From Panulirus ornatus (taxonomy: Eukaryota > Arthropoda > Malacostraca > Decapoda > Palinuridae), in NCBI RefSeq assembly GCF_036320965.1, contig NC_092231.1:544197-608196 (forward strand): DNA of 64,000 nt. The letters run 5' to 3'. Every line of letters starts with the position of its first letter. Position 1 is the first letter of the stretch. This document shows positions 47,096 through 58,379 of this stretch, piece by piece. Below the pieces are notes generated by a model. That model ran no database searches. It was not told where the DNA came from and saw only the letters and a program-made list of their open reading frames with translations. Position numbers and translations under genes: made by a program.

Positions 47096-49159
47096 AACTT
47101 GTTGAGGATTGTGCTGCAACACCTTCCTCACCAGAACATGCCACAACAACACACATTTACACTAGATAGAGAAATAGGCCACGCCTGAGACCTCCTCCTA
47201 AAAATGCTGCCACCAGCTTACCAACCTTCTTTTTCATCAACAGTCAAAGACTCGAAACAGAGTAAACAAACTTCCTCTTATGGCTGGACCTCTGGTGGCG
47301 GCAGTTAAAGTGTTCACAGTATCCATGGGGTCATAAAGAAAGTGGCTGGTACACTGGTGGTGGGGATATATGGATCGTGACATCTCTATCGTGTGAGGAT
47401 GTAGGAAAAGCAGTTGGGCTACTTGCACTCGACTTCAAAACTCCTCATCCTAAAGGTTCAGGATAAAAGCCAGACTATCACACTCGGGGATCGTACTGTC
47501 TTGAGCACTAGGTTAGATTTTTTAGGAAAAAATAGAAAATTTATATTCATGTGTAAACCAACAGTATAAAGGCCTCATGAGCTACAAAGTAATTACCAAA
47601 TAATGAAATATGTTTTTAGTCTTACAAATTCCAACCTGAATTTGATTATTTTAGAAATTGGTCTTACCAAACACGTGGTATAAACTAACTGGAAACTGTT
47701 TGGTTACCGTAAAATCAATATATTAGTAGTCTACAGTGGTTACCACAATGATCTCTCTTATGTTTGATAATAACTTAGAATGTATTGGTAGATATTAATC
47801 AGTTGAAAATAACACGAGGAATAGCAACTCCAACTAAAAATAGTTAAGATAAAATTTGATTAAAAGTTTTCCGAGACTTTACAATTTTTGAAAAATGTAA
47901 GAAAACTTAAATGATACATAAAAAATACTGCGAGTCATTTCATTCAAATTACATGCAGATTAAACTTCAAAGAGAGATCTACAAAATGCTGATGATGAAC
48001 ATTTTAATTACAGTATCATTACAGAGAAAATATAAGATTCTGGCACTACACGATACACACAAGAAAACGGAAATTTATCACATAAGAAATGTACATGTAA
48101 ACTATTTATATGATATATCTAAAAATGAGAAGCGAACAACTGAACTGTATTGACGTGAATGTTCTGAAATGTTTTGAAGCTCGTAGTTCGTGGTATGGAG
48201 GCGCACGTTTGAGAAGTATCACTGTGTCCATTATTCATATTATGGCTCTTGTTTAACTTCAGTTTACAACAGCAAACCAGCGAATTGTAAACCACGCCAC
48301 GCAGACATGTAAACATCGTGGAAAGACCACTGACCTTTAAATTAAAAAGAAAATAAAGCTAGACAGCCAGGATGCGCTGCATGAACCTGCAGCAAGGAAC
48401 GTGTCAGTAGATGTGAGGTGGGCAGGCCAGGTTGGTGGTGGAGGTAAGGAGAAGCCTCGGTAATCAACACACGGTAAGTTATGCCAGTGGTTCACTGCAC
48501 CCTCAAGTCCATCGATATCATTATAATAAACACCATTTAATTGATCAGTAATCATAACGAAATCAAAGTTAAGGAGAAACCGTTTTACTGAACGGAAGTG
48601 GCCATATTATGCCAGACTTCTGTGTGTAGTGGACATGAGCCGTGTGCAGTCAATGTGTGGTCAATGAGAGTATGTGTAGGTTTCTTCTATATCATCTACA
48701 CATTGATACAGGTGGAAATGCACACATGAAAATGTCGAGCATTCTTCTCCCTTATCCTTAACAGACACCACGTCGGTAGAGCTTTTGAGCCCTCGACAAG
48801 ACCAGAATAAAGGCTGATTTTCCGGATCTTTAGTGCTGAATGGGCTTGTCTGAGAGCTTAATTTAGTTTTAGAGTGGGCCATTTTTCAGGGGTTGTGTGT
48901 GGATGGTGAGGTGCGCCTCGGCGGGAACCACGTAGCCTGGTGGGGTAGTGTTGGATGACGAACCCTCGTCCTGGCAGGACCTGCAGACTGGACGGTCCCA
49001 GGGTAAGAGCCAGGTTAGGTTCTGCCGGACGCTCGCTCACATGATACCGTATTGTTCTTTCCTGTAACGTATTCACTTGAACCGAGTCAAGGGCAATTGC
49101 CTGAGTCTGGCGGAACAAAATGCCAAATGTTTTGTTAGCGCGAAAATGATTAGTGTTCC

Positions 49160-49160
<1 letters not shown>
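47096..49160. other. Unassigned sequence
   Basis: About 2 kb, AT-rich around 47.5-48.1 kb. Open frames below about 80 codons, none recognisable. A 73-codon minus frame at 48661-48882 has three Cys but no supported boundaries. Confidence 0.45.

Positions 49161-49190
<30 letters not shown>
49161..49190. repeat. (AC)n microsatellite
   Basis: 30 bp of AC immediately 5' of SINE-t2, the same arrangement as at SINE-t1. Confidence 0.97.
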
Positions 49191-49192
<2 letters not shown>

Positions 49193-49312
49193 GGGTTTCC
49201 CTGGTGTTGTGGGTAACGTCGCTGATCATGATTTACCCATATTCCCGCACGGGATCGAATCATGGATGCGGCTATTGGCCCATACCCAACCCAGCTGTTC
49301 ATCCTATCCTTG
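49191..49312 (+). mobile_element. tRNA-derived SINE copy (SINE-t2)
   Basis: TGTTGTGGGTAACGTCGCTG stands where SINE-t1 has its A-box region. CCCGCACGGGATCGAATC is the B box, and TTGGCCCATACCCAACCCAG the body. It is flanked by AC on the left and GT on the right. Confidence 0.7.

Positions 49313-49352
<40 letters not shown>
49313..49352. repeat. (GT)n microsatellite
   Basis: About 38 bp of GT at the 3' end of SINE-t2. Confidence 0.97.
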
Positions 49353-49354
<2 letters not shown>

Positions 49355-49525
49355 ACATACGAATAAAGACTTGTACATACAGAAATTAGATTGAGTCAGA
49401 GCAACAAGTGTAAAACTCTCTCCTTATGATAGTAATGATAGGGAGAATCCGAGAGGGGTAGCCAACAGTGTGCACAGGTAACAAGGAGGTAGTGATGGTA
49501 ACTGTAGGTTTTCTTTGTCTTTAAG

Positions 49526-49593
49526 GAGCTGGGGTCAGGAGAGCCGTGCCCCCTCGTCATGAGGTTGAGGCCATCTACCGCTTGGCCTATCAG
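49526..49593. other. 68-bp splice-bounded segment: exon (plus) or tRNA-like relic (minus)
   Basis: On plus, an excellent acceptor (TTTTCTTTGTCTTTAAG) and a donor-like CAG-GTACAC bound 68 bp. The frame reads AGVRRAVPPRHEVEAIYRLA after a split codon and ends in phase 0. On minus, ATAGGCCAAGCGGTAGATGG resembles the A-box region of tRNA-Leu/Ser, and GGCACGGCTCTCCTGACCCC could be a decayed B box, suggesting a tRNA-derived SINE instead. I cannot decide between them. Confidence 0.35.
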
Positions 49594-49659
49594 GTACACA
49601 AGAGAACCTTTACAAGGTCTCACATACGACCAGTAATTACTCCAGTAATTACTCCGTCA

Positions 49660-50110
49660 GACTTGTGGTACTCACCTGCTAATTACTCGGGGCACTACTG
49701 TCTCCCGCCCCTGCTGATCACCTCTCCCGTCCCTCCTTACCGTCTAATCCGTCTCTCGTCTCCCTCCCTCTCACTAATCCATTTATTCTCAGTCGCCACT
49801 GATTCACTCATCCCGTCCCCTTTCCTATTTCCCTCACCTTCACTCCTCATTCCCTCACCCTCCTCCTCCCCTCCCTGGTTCTTTCACCCCCCACCCCCCC
49901 ACAGGTACTGTTTCTTCTCCCCTACCCTTCTCCCCTGTGAGCACCGCCCTCTTACCTTTACCCCTCACTCCCATTCTCTCTCTCCTCCTAACTTTCCCCC
50001 ATTCCTCCCTACCTGATCATCATCATCTTTATGATCGTCTTGCTCCCTCCTTCCTTCCCTCCCTGATCCTGTTACTCATCCCCTGTGATCCGTGCGCTAA
50101 CCAGCTCCTT
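49660..50110. other. Pyrimidine-rich low-complexity stretch
   Basis: Strong C/T bias on plus (runs of CTCCCTCCC, CACCCCCCACCCCCC). It keeps a 156-codon Pro/Ser/Leu-rich frame open, which I regard as compositional. Confidence 0.7.
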
Positions 50111-51412
50111 CCCAGATATCGCTGTTAATCTTATTCCCTTGATATTTATACCTTTACTTTACCTTGCCCCGCTATAGTTCATAACACTCCTCTATGCTGA
50201 GGATCCTCTGTTCTGCCAGGCTGGGTGATGCTTCAGGTCATGTTCTTGTATATGTAATGGATTGGATCCTAGAGGTATAGACAACCTTGGAGGACACTGA
50301 CCCTATATATAATGGAGTCCAGAGGTCTTCCTATAGCGAAGTTCGTACTTGTTGTTTTCCTCTTCGTTGGATTGATCTGCACGTAATTCCTGGTCTTGTT
50401 CCAGCCAGGAATTACTTCCATGTGCAAATCAGGGACTGGGCCTTCTGACATATTCCAGGTGTGATAAGAATGCATCTCTCGAGCTGATAAGTTCACACCA
50501 GAGCGTTTTGCTTGTAACAGGGATTTAGATGTGTTGCTGAATCGATACTGCTGATATAGTATCGTGGTTACTATCCTGTCCAGTAATTTTTTACACGTAC
50601 TGTGCTGTCAGCACACTTTAGCATTCCGATTTAGAGAAAAAGTAACGAGTAGGGCCATCGAAGAAATTACTTCTCAGGCTTTAAAGTTCCCGTTGCTCAA
50701 ACTGCCATAGCTACACATTCGATAGTTGCGAAGGTGAAGTCGTTCTCTGGTTATCGTGGAAACATTGGACTCGTAGCTCTCGTGGACCTGAACCTTGTTT
50801 CCGTCTGGTATCTCGTATCTGGCATGATTCCTTTATCTTTCCCACAGCGGAGGAGCTGATGCGTATATTCCCTCGATGGACAACGTGTTATTTCCCTCGT
50901 GACTCTAGATGATCTCGTTGGTGTCTGTTTGCAGGTTTTCAGCAGCAGTGGACGATATTACAATGCTAGTTCTTGTGACGCACATAAGGGATGACACAGC
51001 AGTACATTGTGTTGTTGCGCACCGTACCACACTTGTTACCCTCTCTCCCTCTACGTTTCATCTCATACCTAACCCCCCCCCCCATCTTGTCCCTTCACAT
51101 CCTCTCCTCCTCCACCCCTTCTCGTCCTCTCTGTCACCGTGCGAGCGTTAAGGTTCATCTTCAACGAGTCATCTACTTGGGAAAGTAATCATTATTCTTT
51201 ATCTCCTTTCTTGGAGGAATTGATTCTCTTTACCACCTGATGAGGGACGCCTGGGATTGAGACGTGAGAGGCTCTTACGCTGGAGAGGGAGGGAGATGGA
51301 GGAGGATGAGTGACAGAAGGAGAAAGGATGACAGAAGAGGCGGGAGTGATAGAAGGTGAAAGAGCGTTAGACGAAAGAACTTTGACAAAGGAGGAGTGAT
51401 AATGGAAGGGCT
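50111..51412. other. Unassigned sequence
   Basis: No supportable gene. 51260-51410 is purine-rich and leads into the GA tract. Confidence 0.5.

Positions 51413-51492
<80 letters not shown>
51413..51492. repeat. (AG)n microsatellite
   Basis: About 79 bp of AG with purine-rich flanks. Confidence 0.98.
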
Positions 51493-52179
51493 AAAGGTTA
51501 GGAGTGACAGGAAGGAGAGGGAAGTACTGGGGAAATGGGGTATAGGAGAGTTTATAGAAGGAAAATGAAGGAAGGAGAGACGTGTTTTATTGGGTAAGGC
51601 GGAGCAACACAGGTTGAGAGAGAAGAGATGGAGGCAGTGGAAAATGAGGTCAGGATCAGTCTTGTTAGAGCGGGAGTGGAGGCCTACAAGAATGTTAGAT
51701 GACAAGTCGAGTTGCTGCTCACAATCTTTGACACTATTCCCATGCTCGATATCCTGAAGTATCATACCGGATACCGTCTGGAAGCATCACAAATGATGAC
51801 ATCTGGAAGTACCACATTGGATTATACTGGAATTCTGATGTTTTAGCCGTTCGATTTGTGATTGTTTTCCGAAAGCTTTCTTAAGATTCTAAAGTAAATC
51901 AGGTTGGCAGAAGGATGTTCATGTGCAGGGAATGTGCTGGTGCCGGAGCCAGCAGGACGGAGCTACTCTCTCAGTAGCTAAAATTTTCGTCTGACGACGA
52001 AAAAAGAAAATCAATATATGAACTGTAGCACTCGGCTTATCGTCATGTAGATACTGTGCTCCATGTCCATGCTCTTCCGTGCCAGTGATTCGACCAACAT
52101 ATGATGGTCCCTTACGTGTGAGGTTATGATCTATGGTAATGACTGCTGCCCCCTTCACAGTTGCCCTCAGCAGCCTCTG
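51493..52179. other. Unassigned sequence
   Basis: A 79-codon minus frame at 51919-52158 looks protein-like but is unrecognised, and no splice boundaries stand out. Confidence 0.4.
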
Positions 52180-52485
52180 TGTGTAGGACCTTACTTTCCC
52201 TTACGGTTGTCTCACGTCTTCTTATAACTTGCGATGGTATCGTAGATCTATGAATTCTACAGCTGAGTCTGGGACCTTACCTTACCTTGCGTATGTCTCG
52301 TGACGGTTTCGGAGATGTATCCCCATAGCTGGGTCTGGAACCTAACTAACTTTTTCTTGCGTATGCTTTATGATTGTTTCGGAGATTTTCTACCCTCACA
52401 GCTCAGTCTGGACCTTACCTTACATATACTCCACAATGGGTTTGAGATTTCCCTCCACAGCTCCGTGTGCAGACCAGACTGATGT
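52180..52485. repeat. Degenerate ~65-bp tandem repeat, minus orientation
   Basis: Four diverged units carry GGACCTTACCTTAC, CTCGTGACGGTTTCGGAGAT and CACAGCTGGGTCTGG. Reverse-complemented they match the units at 17930-18215 (CCAGACCCAGC...TCTGAAACCATC...GTAAGGTAAGGTC). Confidence 0.75.
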
Positions 52486-52851
52486 GTTACTAGGGCAGGC
52501 TGTTGAAGGTCTGCTTCACTACTACTTAGATCCTTGATAGCCTGGACCACTTTGTAAATATTGACCTAGTCAAAGACCTCAGCCAGGCAACTATTCGTCG
52601 AATCCACACACGGCAGCGATGTGTTTCATTGCATGTGGACTGTCATGAGGTAAAGTAGCCATCAGATAGTCTGGGGAGGCCGCAGTCTCTGCAGTGTAGG
52701 CCATTCCTCGACTCGTCCACAATCATCAGCTCTTTTGCCGGTAATTCATCACCGTCTCAGGCGCGTGTGCATCAACACTCCGTGATCTGTCAGTGTCAAC
52801 TTTGTTTTTTCTTTGACTTGGATTTACTACAGTTTATAACTTGTTCCTACT

Positions 52852-53060
52852 TCAGTGTATCGGGTCACTTGCGCTTGGTCGTCCTGGTATATGTAAACCC
52901 TTGAGCACGACGTTACAACCCTTGAAGACAAGTTTTTGACTTCTGAGCCAAACGGTATTTCTTGCAGGTATGATATGACCTTTGCCCTGACCCTTTATAG
53001 TCAAGTCAGAAGCCAGGCCATCATACCCAAGGGTCGTGTTCAAGGGTCACAAAGACATGA
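52852..53060 (-). pseudogene. Degenerate relative of the candidate terminal exon
   Basis: A 63-codon minus frame contains TTLGYDGLASDLTIKGQGKG, which matches MTLTYGDLAYDLTFRGR of the 53863-54222 exon at about half of the positions. The rest (RNTVWLRSQKLVFKGCNVVL) diverges. An upstream TGA in frame and the lack of the Cys-rich N-terminal half suggest a duplicated relic about 0.8 kb from the fuller copy. Confidence 0.4.
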
Positions 53061-53544
53061 TAGGGTCGTACCATCATGCTTAAAGGTTTTGAAATTTCCT
53101 TAAGAGATAAAGGGAAGGAGCCGCCTCACTGCACATCACAGTGCTCTCCCAAACGCGTCTAGACTCGTTTTCACGTGATACGATATCACTGGGATCTCGA
53201 TGCACTTTTCTGTCCAAGGATAGATGGTAATTAATTGTAATTTATGGATACATTCGTCACAGGTTAAGATGACACAAGATTATGAAGAACAACTAATGCG
53301 CTTCGTAATTTTCTGCGGAAAGAAATGTTGAAATAAAAACCGTTTATGTTTCCATTTTCAATTTTTTTGACAATCGAAAACTATTTTTACTCGTTTCACA
53401 AGTGAGAACATCTGTCTTAAAAGATTATAACATCACCTGCTGAAGTGTTCCTGGTTGGTGTATATATGACTTGGTTTGGAGGACAACACTGGCTTGGTTT
53501 AGGATAGCACTGGCTTGCTTAACGTCGACACTTACTTGGTTTGG

Positions 53545-53600
53545 GACTGGTTTTCGGTGGGTGGGTGGGTGGGTGTGTGTGGGTGGGGTGGGGGGTTCAA
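53545..53600. repeat. (GGGT)n / GT-rich simple repeat
   Basis: GGTGGGTGGGTGGGTGGGTG, TGTGTGGG and poly(G) tracts on plus. It lies just beyond the AATAAA candidate of the minus-strand gene. Confidence 0.85.
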
Positions 53601-53625
53601 GATTAAAAGTGATGTAAAGTTGAAA

Positions 53626-53631
53626 TTTATT
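53626..53631 (-). promoter_or_regulatory. Candidate polyadenylation signal AATAAA
   Basis: TTTATT on plus reads AATAAA on minus, about 235 bases after the stop codon of the terminal exon at 53863. A single hexamer is weak evidence by itself. Confidence 0.3.
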
Positions 53632-53862
53632 TAGTTTTTGTATCATCCATCACTGTAAACTTCTCTCCCATTCACGAGCTTTAGTGGATACTACCTCACA
53701 GCTTATTTAATGCAGCTGTACAGCTTAATGGATACAGCCTCACACTTTAATGGATACAGCTTCACAGCTTATTCTTGTGTATTACATTCTTGTCTCAGGT
53801 GACGGGCCATCTGAAGCATCTTCCACATTTTCAGTTTAAAATTGTCCAGTTGACACATTCAT

Positions 53863-54222
53863 CTACTTGATGATGACGATACGACCATCCAGCATGACGG
53901 TACAGACCTCGGCCGATGTCTTATCTTCAATCCGACCTCTAAAGGTCAAGTCATAGGCTAGGTCCCCATACGTAAGGGTCATACTGTCGTGATCAAAAGC
54001 CAGGGTGTTGTAAAATTGATTGCCTGACGTCATCATGTGGAGTTCAACAAGCTTTAAGACAGCCGCACCTGAACATGTGTCCAGATTGTAAATCCTCACA
54101 CGAGTGAGGCCCACCTGCCAGCTGTAAGGGTTCTCCAATCTGGAACACTTCAAAACTTCTCCATTGGCAGTGAGGTGCTCCACGCAGTGGTACAGTCCTT
54201 GATCTTCCCGGCTGTATCGAAT
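53863..54222 (-). CDS. Candidate terminal exon of a Cys-containing secreted-type protein
   Basis: On minus, an acceptor (TTTTCACTGGTATTTAG) at 54223 opens a frame of 119 codons ending in TAG at 53863. The product starts IRYSREDQGLYHCVEHLTAN and has Cys at 13, 26, 50 and 107. It continues with RVRIYNLDTCSG and a MTLTYGDLAYDLTFRGR segment, ending DGRIVIIK. The composition is that of a folded globular protein, not a repeat by-product. The phase (0) fits the exon proposed at 54465-54617 across a 242-bp intron. The family is unknown to me. Two degenerate partial relatives lie at 52852-53060 and 45905-46070, so it may belong to a small local family. Transcript evidence is lacking. Confidence 0.5.
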   Translation of the reverse strand: MRYSREDQGLYHCVEHLTANGEVLKCSRLENPYSWQVGLTRVRIYNLDTCSGAAVLKLVELHMMTSGNQFYNTLAFDHDSMTLTYGDLAYDLTFRGRIEDKTSAEVCTVMLDGRIVIIK

Positions 54223-54464
54223 CTAAATACCAGTGAAAATGCTGCAGATCAGAGGCTAACCAGTATGGCCGATACGCATATAGTTGTAAGAGTTCTCCTG
54301 AGCGTTACGCCAAGCACAGAGAGGTCAAGGTTATTTCAAGAAATCTCGCTCCTGTCAGTTTGTCCTGTAGGAGGAGAACCCCAACTCCTCAGGTCTGATG
54401 TAAGTGGCAATCGGTGTGACGGTCCCACAGAGGCAGCGTGTGTGGGACTACACATGTGATCCAC

Positions 54465-54617
54465 CTTTCCAGATACATATTTAAAAAGGACCTCGGAAAG
54501 CGAAGGCGACACTTCAGACTTTGGGGAACAGTTAAAGCAAGCAAAATACGAGGCGCTGGACCCACAACACTGTGTGTTCCAGTTGGTTTGGAGACTCCCA
54601 ACCTCAGGGTATGAATA
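54465..54617 (-). CDS. Candidate upstream exon of the same gene, 5' end unresolved
   Basis: On minus, 51 open codons read YSYPEVGSLQTNWNTQCCGS and then SASYFACFNCSPK..., ending EVLFKYVSGK before a donor-like AAG-GTGGAT. They contain four Cys (17, 18, 27, 30). With the four in the next exon, the total is eight. A TAG at 54618-54620 interrupts the same frame. Beyond it, that frame reads a hydrophobic, signal-like LLCCGCALFLTLIDYP with no ATG close by. Either the true 5' end is spliced (a GTAAGT overlaps the stop, so the hydrophobic part may be a separate exon), or the TAG is a disabling mutation. Confidence 0.4.
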
Positions 54618-54821
54618 CTACTTACTTTTTCCAGTGATCTTGGCTTCCGGATAATCGATTAGAGTAAGGAATAGAGCGCATCCACAGCATAGCAATCCTG
54701 CGATGGATTGTAAGTTAGGCTCACGTCCCCTTTGTGAGGAACTGTAGGGAGTTAATGTGTGATTTAAACCTTTTCGTATTATGAACCTTGTATCTTCTGT
54801 CAATAAAGTAAACATGATAAA

Positions 54822-54838
54822 GGGGGGGGGGGGGGGGG
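54822..54838. repeat. Poly(G) tract
   Basis: A run of about 17 G on plus. Confidence 0.95.
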
Positions 54839-54946
54839 TTGATAGAGGAAGACATTATTTCAGTCATCAGAAAGGAACTGCATTTTTATGACTAATTTTG
54901 ATTATCTTGCTTGAGGCCATACGTCTCTTGAAGATTACCCAAGGTT

Positions 54947-54949
<3 letters not shown>

Positions 54950-55009
<60 letters not shown>
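54950..55009. repeat. (AC)n microsatellite
   Basis: About 58 bp of uninterrupted AC. Confidence 0.98.
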
Positions 55010-55011
<2 letters not shown>

Positions 55012-55319
55012 CAGGTTTTATTTTCACGATTTAATACTTTACCTTCACTGTTGTATTATTTTGTGTGATGTTTGATGGGTATCGTTCCAGCAGAGAATAA
55101 ATGTCTGAGTGTAGGTAAGTCTTCCAGGATGTTGCCTGTGTACATTGGCTCCCGTCAGCTCTCCAGGGAAGAGGCTTTTTTCTGTAGTTCCAGAAGTCTT
55201 TACTCCGGACATATCCAGTCTGGTCTCTGAATGTTCTCTGCAGATTTATTTACCAGGCCCAAAAGAGTTGAAAGAATTTTCGTTGATTTGTAAATTGTTA
55301 GAACGTTTTGATCTTATTG

Positions 55320-55560
55320 GCTAGGTTGAGGCGTACCTGTGGCGAGGTTGAAGCGTACTTGTGGCTAAGTTCAGGCGTACCTGTGGCTAGGTTGAGGCGT
55401 ATCTGTGGTTAGGTTGAGGCATAGCGTGGCTAGGTTGATGCGTACCTGTGGTTAGGTTGAGGCGTGCTGTGGCTAGGTTGAGCCGCACTTGTAGCTTAGG
55501 TTCAGGCGTATCTGTGTCTAGAATGAAGCGTAAGTGTGGCTAGAGTGACAGATGCAGCGT
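55320..55560. repeat. ~22-bp minisatellite (GGCTAGGTTGAGGCGTACCTGT-type cut into halves)
   Basis: About 11 diverged units share AGGTTGAGGCGTA and CTGTGGCT; indels of 1-4 bases are common. Confidence 0.88.
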
Positions 55561-55838
55561 AGAAGATAAAATTATTGGTGTTTACCACAAAATGGTTCTC
55601 TTCATAGGAGGGTGAATATATAGTTTTTCAAGATCTGTTATTATTTTATCCCTTTCCAGCCTTAAGCACGCTAATCCTGGTCAGGTCAAAGGACAGACGT
55701 GTCGAAGGTGTATAATGCTGATGCGTTCGTTGAGGGTAAAGTGAAGATGCGTTTGTTGGAGGGAGAAATGCTGCACTCGTTTGTTTCCATATACTTTATG
55801 CACACAGCTTTGCTCATGTGCACGTCATCGATACTTAC

Positions 55839-55900
55839 AGCCGGGAGTCATCACCTGAACTACCCAGATTTAATTTTCACCAAGGAAGAACTCGAGTCCT
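55839..55900 (+). other. Weak exon candidate
   Basis: ATCGATACTTACAG (acceptor-like) and CCTG-GTATGTTT (good donor) bound about 61 bp whose open frame includes HHLNYPDLIFTKEELES. The surrounding frame is open for 90 codons. No family resemblance and no partner exon; reported because both splice sites look good. Confidence 0.25.
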
Positions 55901-56209
55901 GGTATGTTTACCTTATCGACAAAACCGTGGGTAATAGAAAGCTGTATACAATAAAAATAACGATGTTATGATAATGGTTATATACTTAATCTACAATATC
56001 GTTATAATTCATCACTATTATTATAATGAATAATTCCTTCATAATATGCGGTTAGCTGTGAGTGAAGTTGGAATATGTGTTCTTCACAGCGCTAACACCC
56101 TCTTGAACAAAATACTGCTGTGTTCTAACATTCATTTTAACAGTGGGCGAAATTGCATAGTTAAAAAGGATGCCAAGATCTCTCCCAGCCCGTACTGACA
56201 CTAGTATGT

Positions 56210-56211
56210 GT

Positions 56212-56263
<52 letters not shown>
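56210..56263. repeat. (GT)n microsatellite
   Basis: About 52 bp of GT, interrupted once by ATGTGT near 56216. Confidence 0.97.
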
Positions 56264-56264
<1 letters not shown>

Positions 56265-58370
56265 GACAAGTAACGTGTTCATGGAAAGCTTGTCCTAAAC
56301 TGTGGGACTGGATACGAACTTGAACGTCAATGAGGAGAGAACCTCTTGACCGTTGTCGTGGTAGAGTGGAGGTAGAGACCGTAATTACCACCGAGATTGT
56401 GTCTTCATGCATAACACAAGAGATGGTACCCCACTGACCTGTTCTGCTGCTGTTTGGCGAGTGTTTACCCAGCAAGTTTATATCATGTGGCCACTACACC
56501 ACTACTAACCATCCAGTCAGAACTCTCTTTATATCACCAGAATCCCAGGTTTATATTGCGCCACCCTCCACTACCAAGAACATTTCAAGTTGGTCTTCCA
56601 TTACTGGAGGTAGTGGCGCCTCCGCCCGTACTGATCGGCTGGTGCTGATCAGAACAAAAAAGTAAAAGTACTTTTCCGGAAACTTGTATCAAGGAAACTT
56701 GCCTGGGTTAGTTTCAGTGGTTTTGTTCAAGCAAATAGTTTAAAAACCTCATCAGCAGAATTGATTAATGATCACTAGAGCTAAGTTGGGTTGGATACGT
56801 GCAGTTAATCAGATTGGTTAATGACTTCTTTGTAAAGTTTCCCAGCGTAAGAGATTCCATCAGTACCCGACGTTGATGGTCGTGTAAACATGAATACGTG
56901 TAAGATGTGGTGTTGATGATAGCGACTGTTGTGTCTGCTGGACGAGCTTCATGGTTAGCGATGCACCTGGCTTGATGACCTTGCAATATCTGCAGCAGAA
57001 GTGCTATTTTGCAGGTTTATCAGTTGCAGGAGGAGATATCATCATCCGATAACTGATTAGCTTAATCTAAAACCTATACTCCACTGCGGCTTCCAATGCA
57101 TGAAGTATACATTTTTTTTTCTTTGAAAACGAAATCTTCAATTTTTTTCATTACTAGTCCATGGCTGTGCGGCTGAACAAGCAATGCCACCAGTAGTGTG
57201 TGTATGCCTGAACGTTGTGTGTAGAGCATCATCATGAAGAGGTCAGCTTACGCCAACAGTGCCACATGAGTTAGTGTGCACCGTCGGTGGAACAGCGTCC
57301 GGCTGGCCTGCCCTCAGAGCACCTGGGACGTCGCTGGCCTGGCTTTGAATTATCTAAGCCATCAAGGATTCGTTGTACGCGTCCGACCATCATTACTATT
57401 CATGATTGACAAGATGGGACGTCCGTCGCCCGTCCCTCGTGGCCCAGGACCACGCCCGGGGCTGCTGCTGGCTCTACTGCATCACTGGCTACCGGAGTAA
57501 CTGAGGCTGCCGCCCATCACCTCTCATCACAACTTGCCTCTGCCGCTCCTCACTTTCTCTTCGTTGATTCCCAATTAGTTGTGGGAGGTGCGAGAAAAGC
57601 TAACTACTGTGCATGATCTTTTGATGGTGGGGAGTCAGTAAGTGACCAAAACCTACATGTTGATAGTGAAGGAAGTTGTTGATTTAAGGAAGGAATGTAT
57701 GGACACACTAAGAGGAAGATGGCAGATCAGAATGCTAATAGCACAGGTCGAGATAAGTGGAGAGGTGGCATTCAGACGATGGTTCGATATATGATACTCG
57801 CACAGTAGACCCCTCCAGCACCGCTCACCTTCCAGTGCGGCACAGCTGTCGTACGGGAGTAGCAGACGAACCCTGCCAAGGCACCCACTCCTCGCTACGA
57901 CAGCCCGCCCTCTGGAACTGGTACCTGCCCTTGTATCTTTGGGAGAACAGCCAAGTCCCGCTCAGCACAAGCGCACAAAGGGGAACCACTATCCCTCTGC
58001 CGCCGATCACCTCTCATCACAGCCTGTTTCTGCCGCCCATCAGTGACCGCTACCACACATACTCCAGTTCTAAGTCCTCACATAGTTCTGCTCTGACCTC
58101 AGTGAGAGTAGGCACGTCTCTGGTGTTTGCTTAGTCAACTCGGCACTACATATGGTGCCGCCCCCCCTTTTTTGTTAGCCGTCCCACGTGCAAATTGGAA
58201 TACTACATTGGCTTTATATTTCACTATTTTGTATGACAATTGAAAGTGATGTCTTGATGTAATAGATCAAGTGGTTGAACATGAGCAAGTGGGTTGCCAG
58301 AGGGATCGATCCATGGACCCATTCATTCCAGTATTACAAAATCTTCGGGTAAAACAACACTAAGAAACAG
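56264..58370. other. Unassigned sequence
   Basis: No supportable gene. A dispersed ~45-bp duplication (CATCACCTCTCATCACA followed by TCTGCCGC) appears near 57515 and 58003, and its surroundings (57.5 and 57.9-58.1 kb) keep short Pro/Ser-rich frames open. Confidence 0.45.
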
Positions 58371-58379
58371 AAAATTTGC

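Noticed and set aside
49546..50016. 156-codon Pro/Ser/Leu frame
   Set aside because: Compositional consequence of a C/T-rich stretch; no domain.
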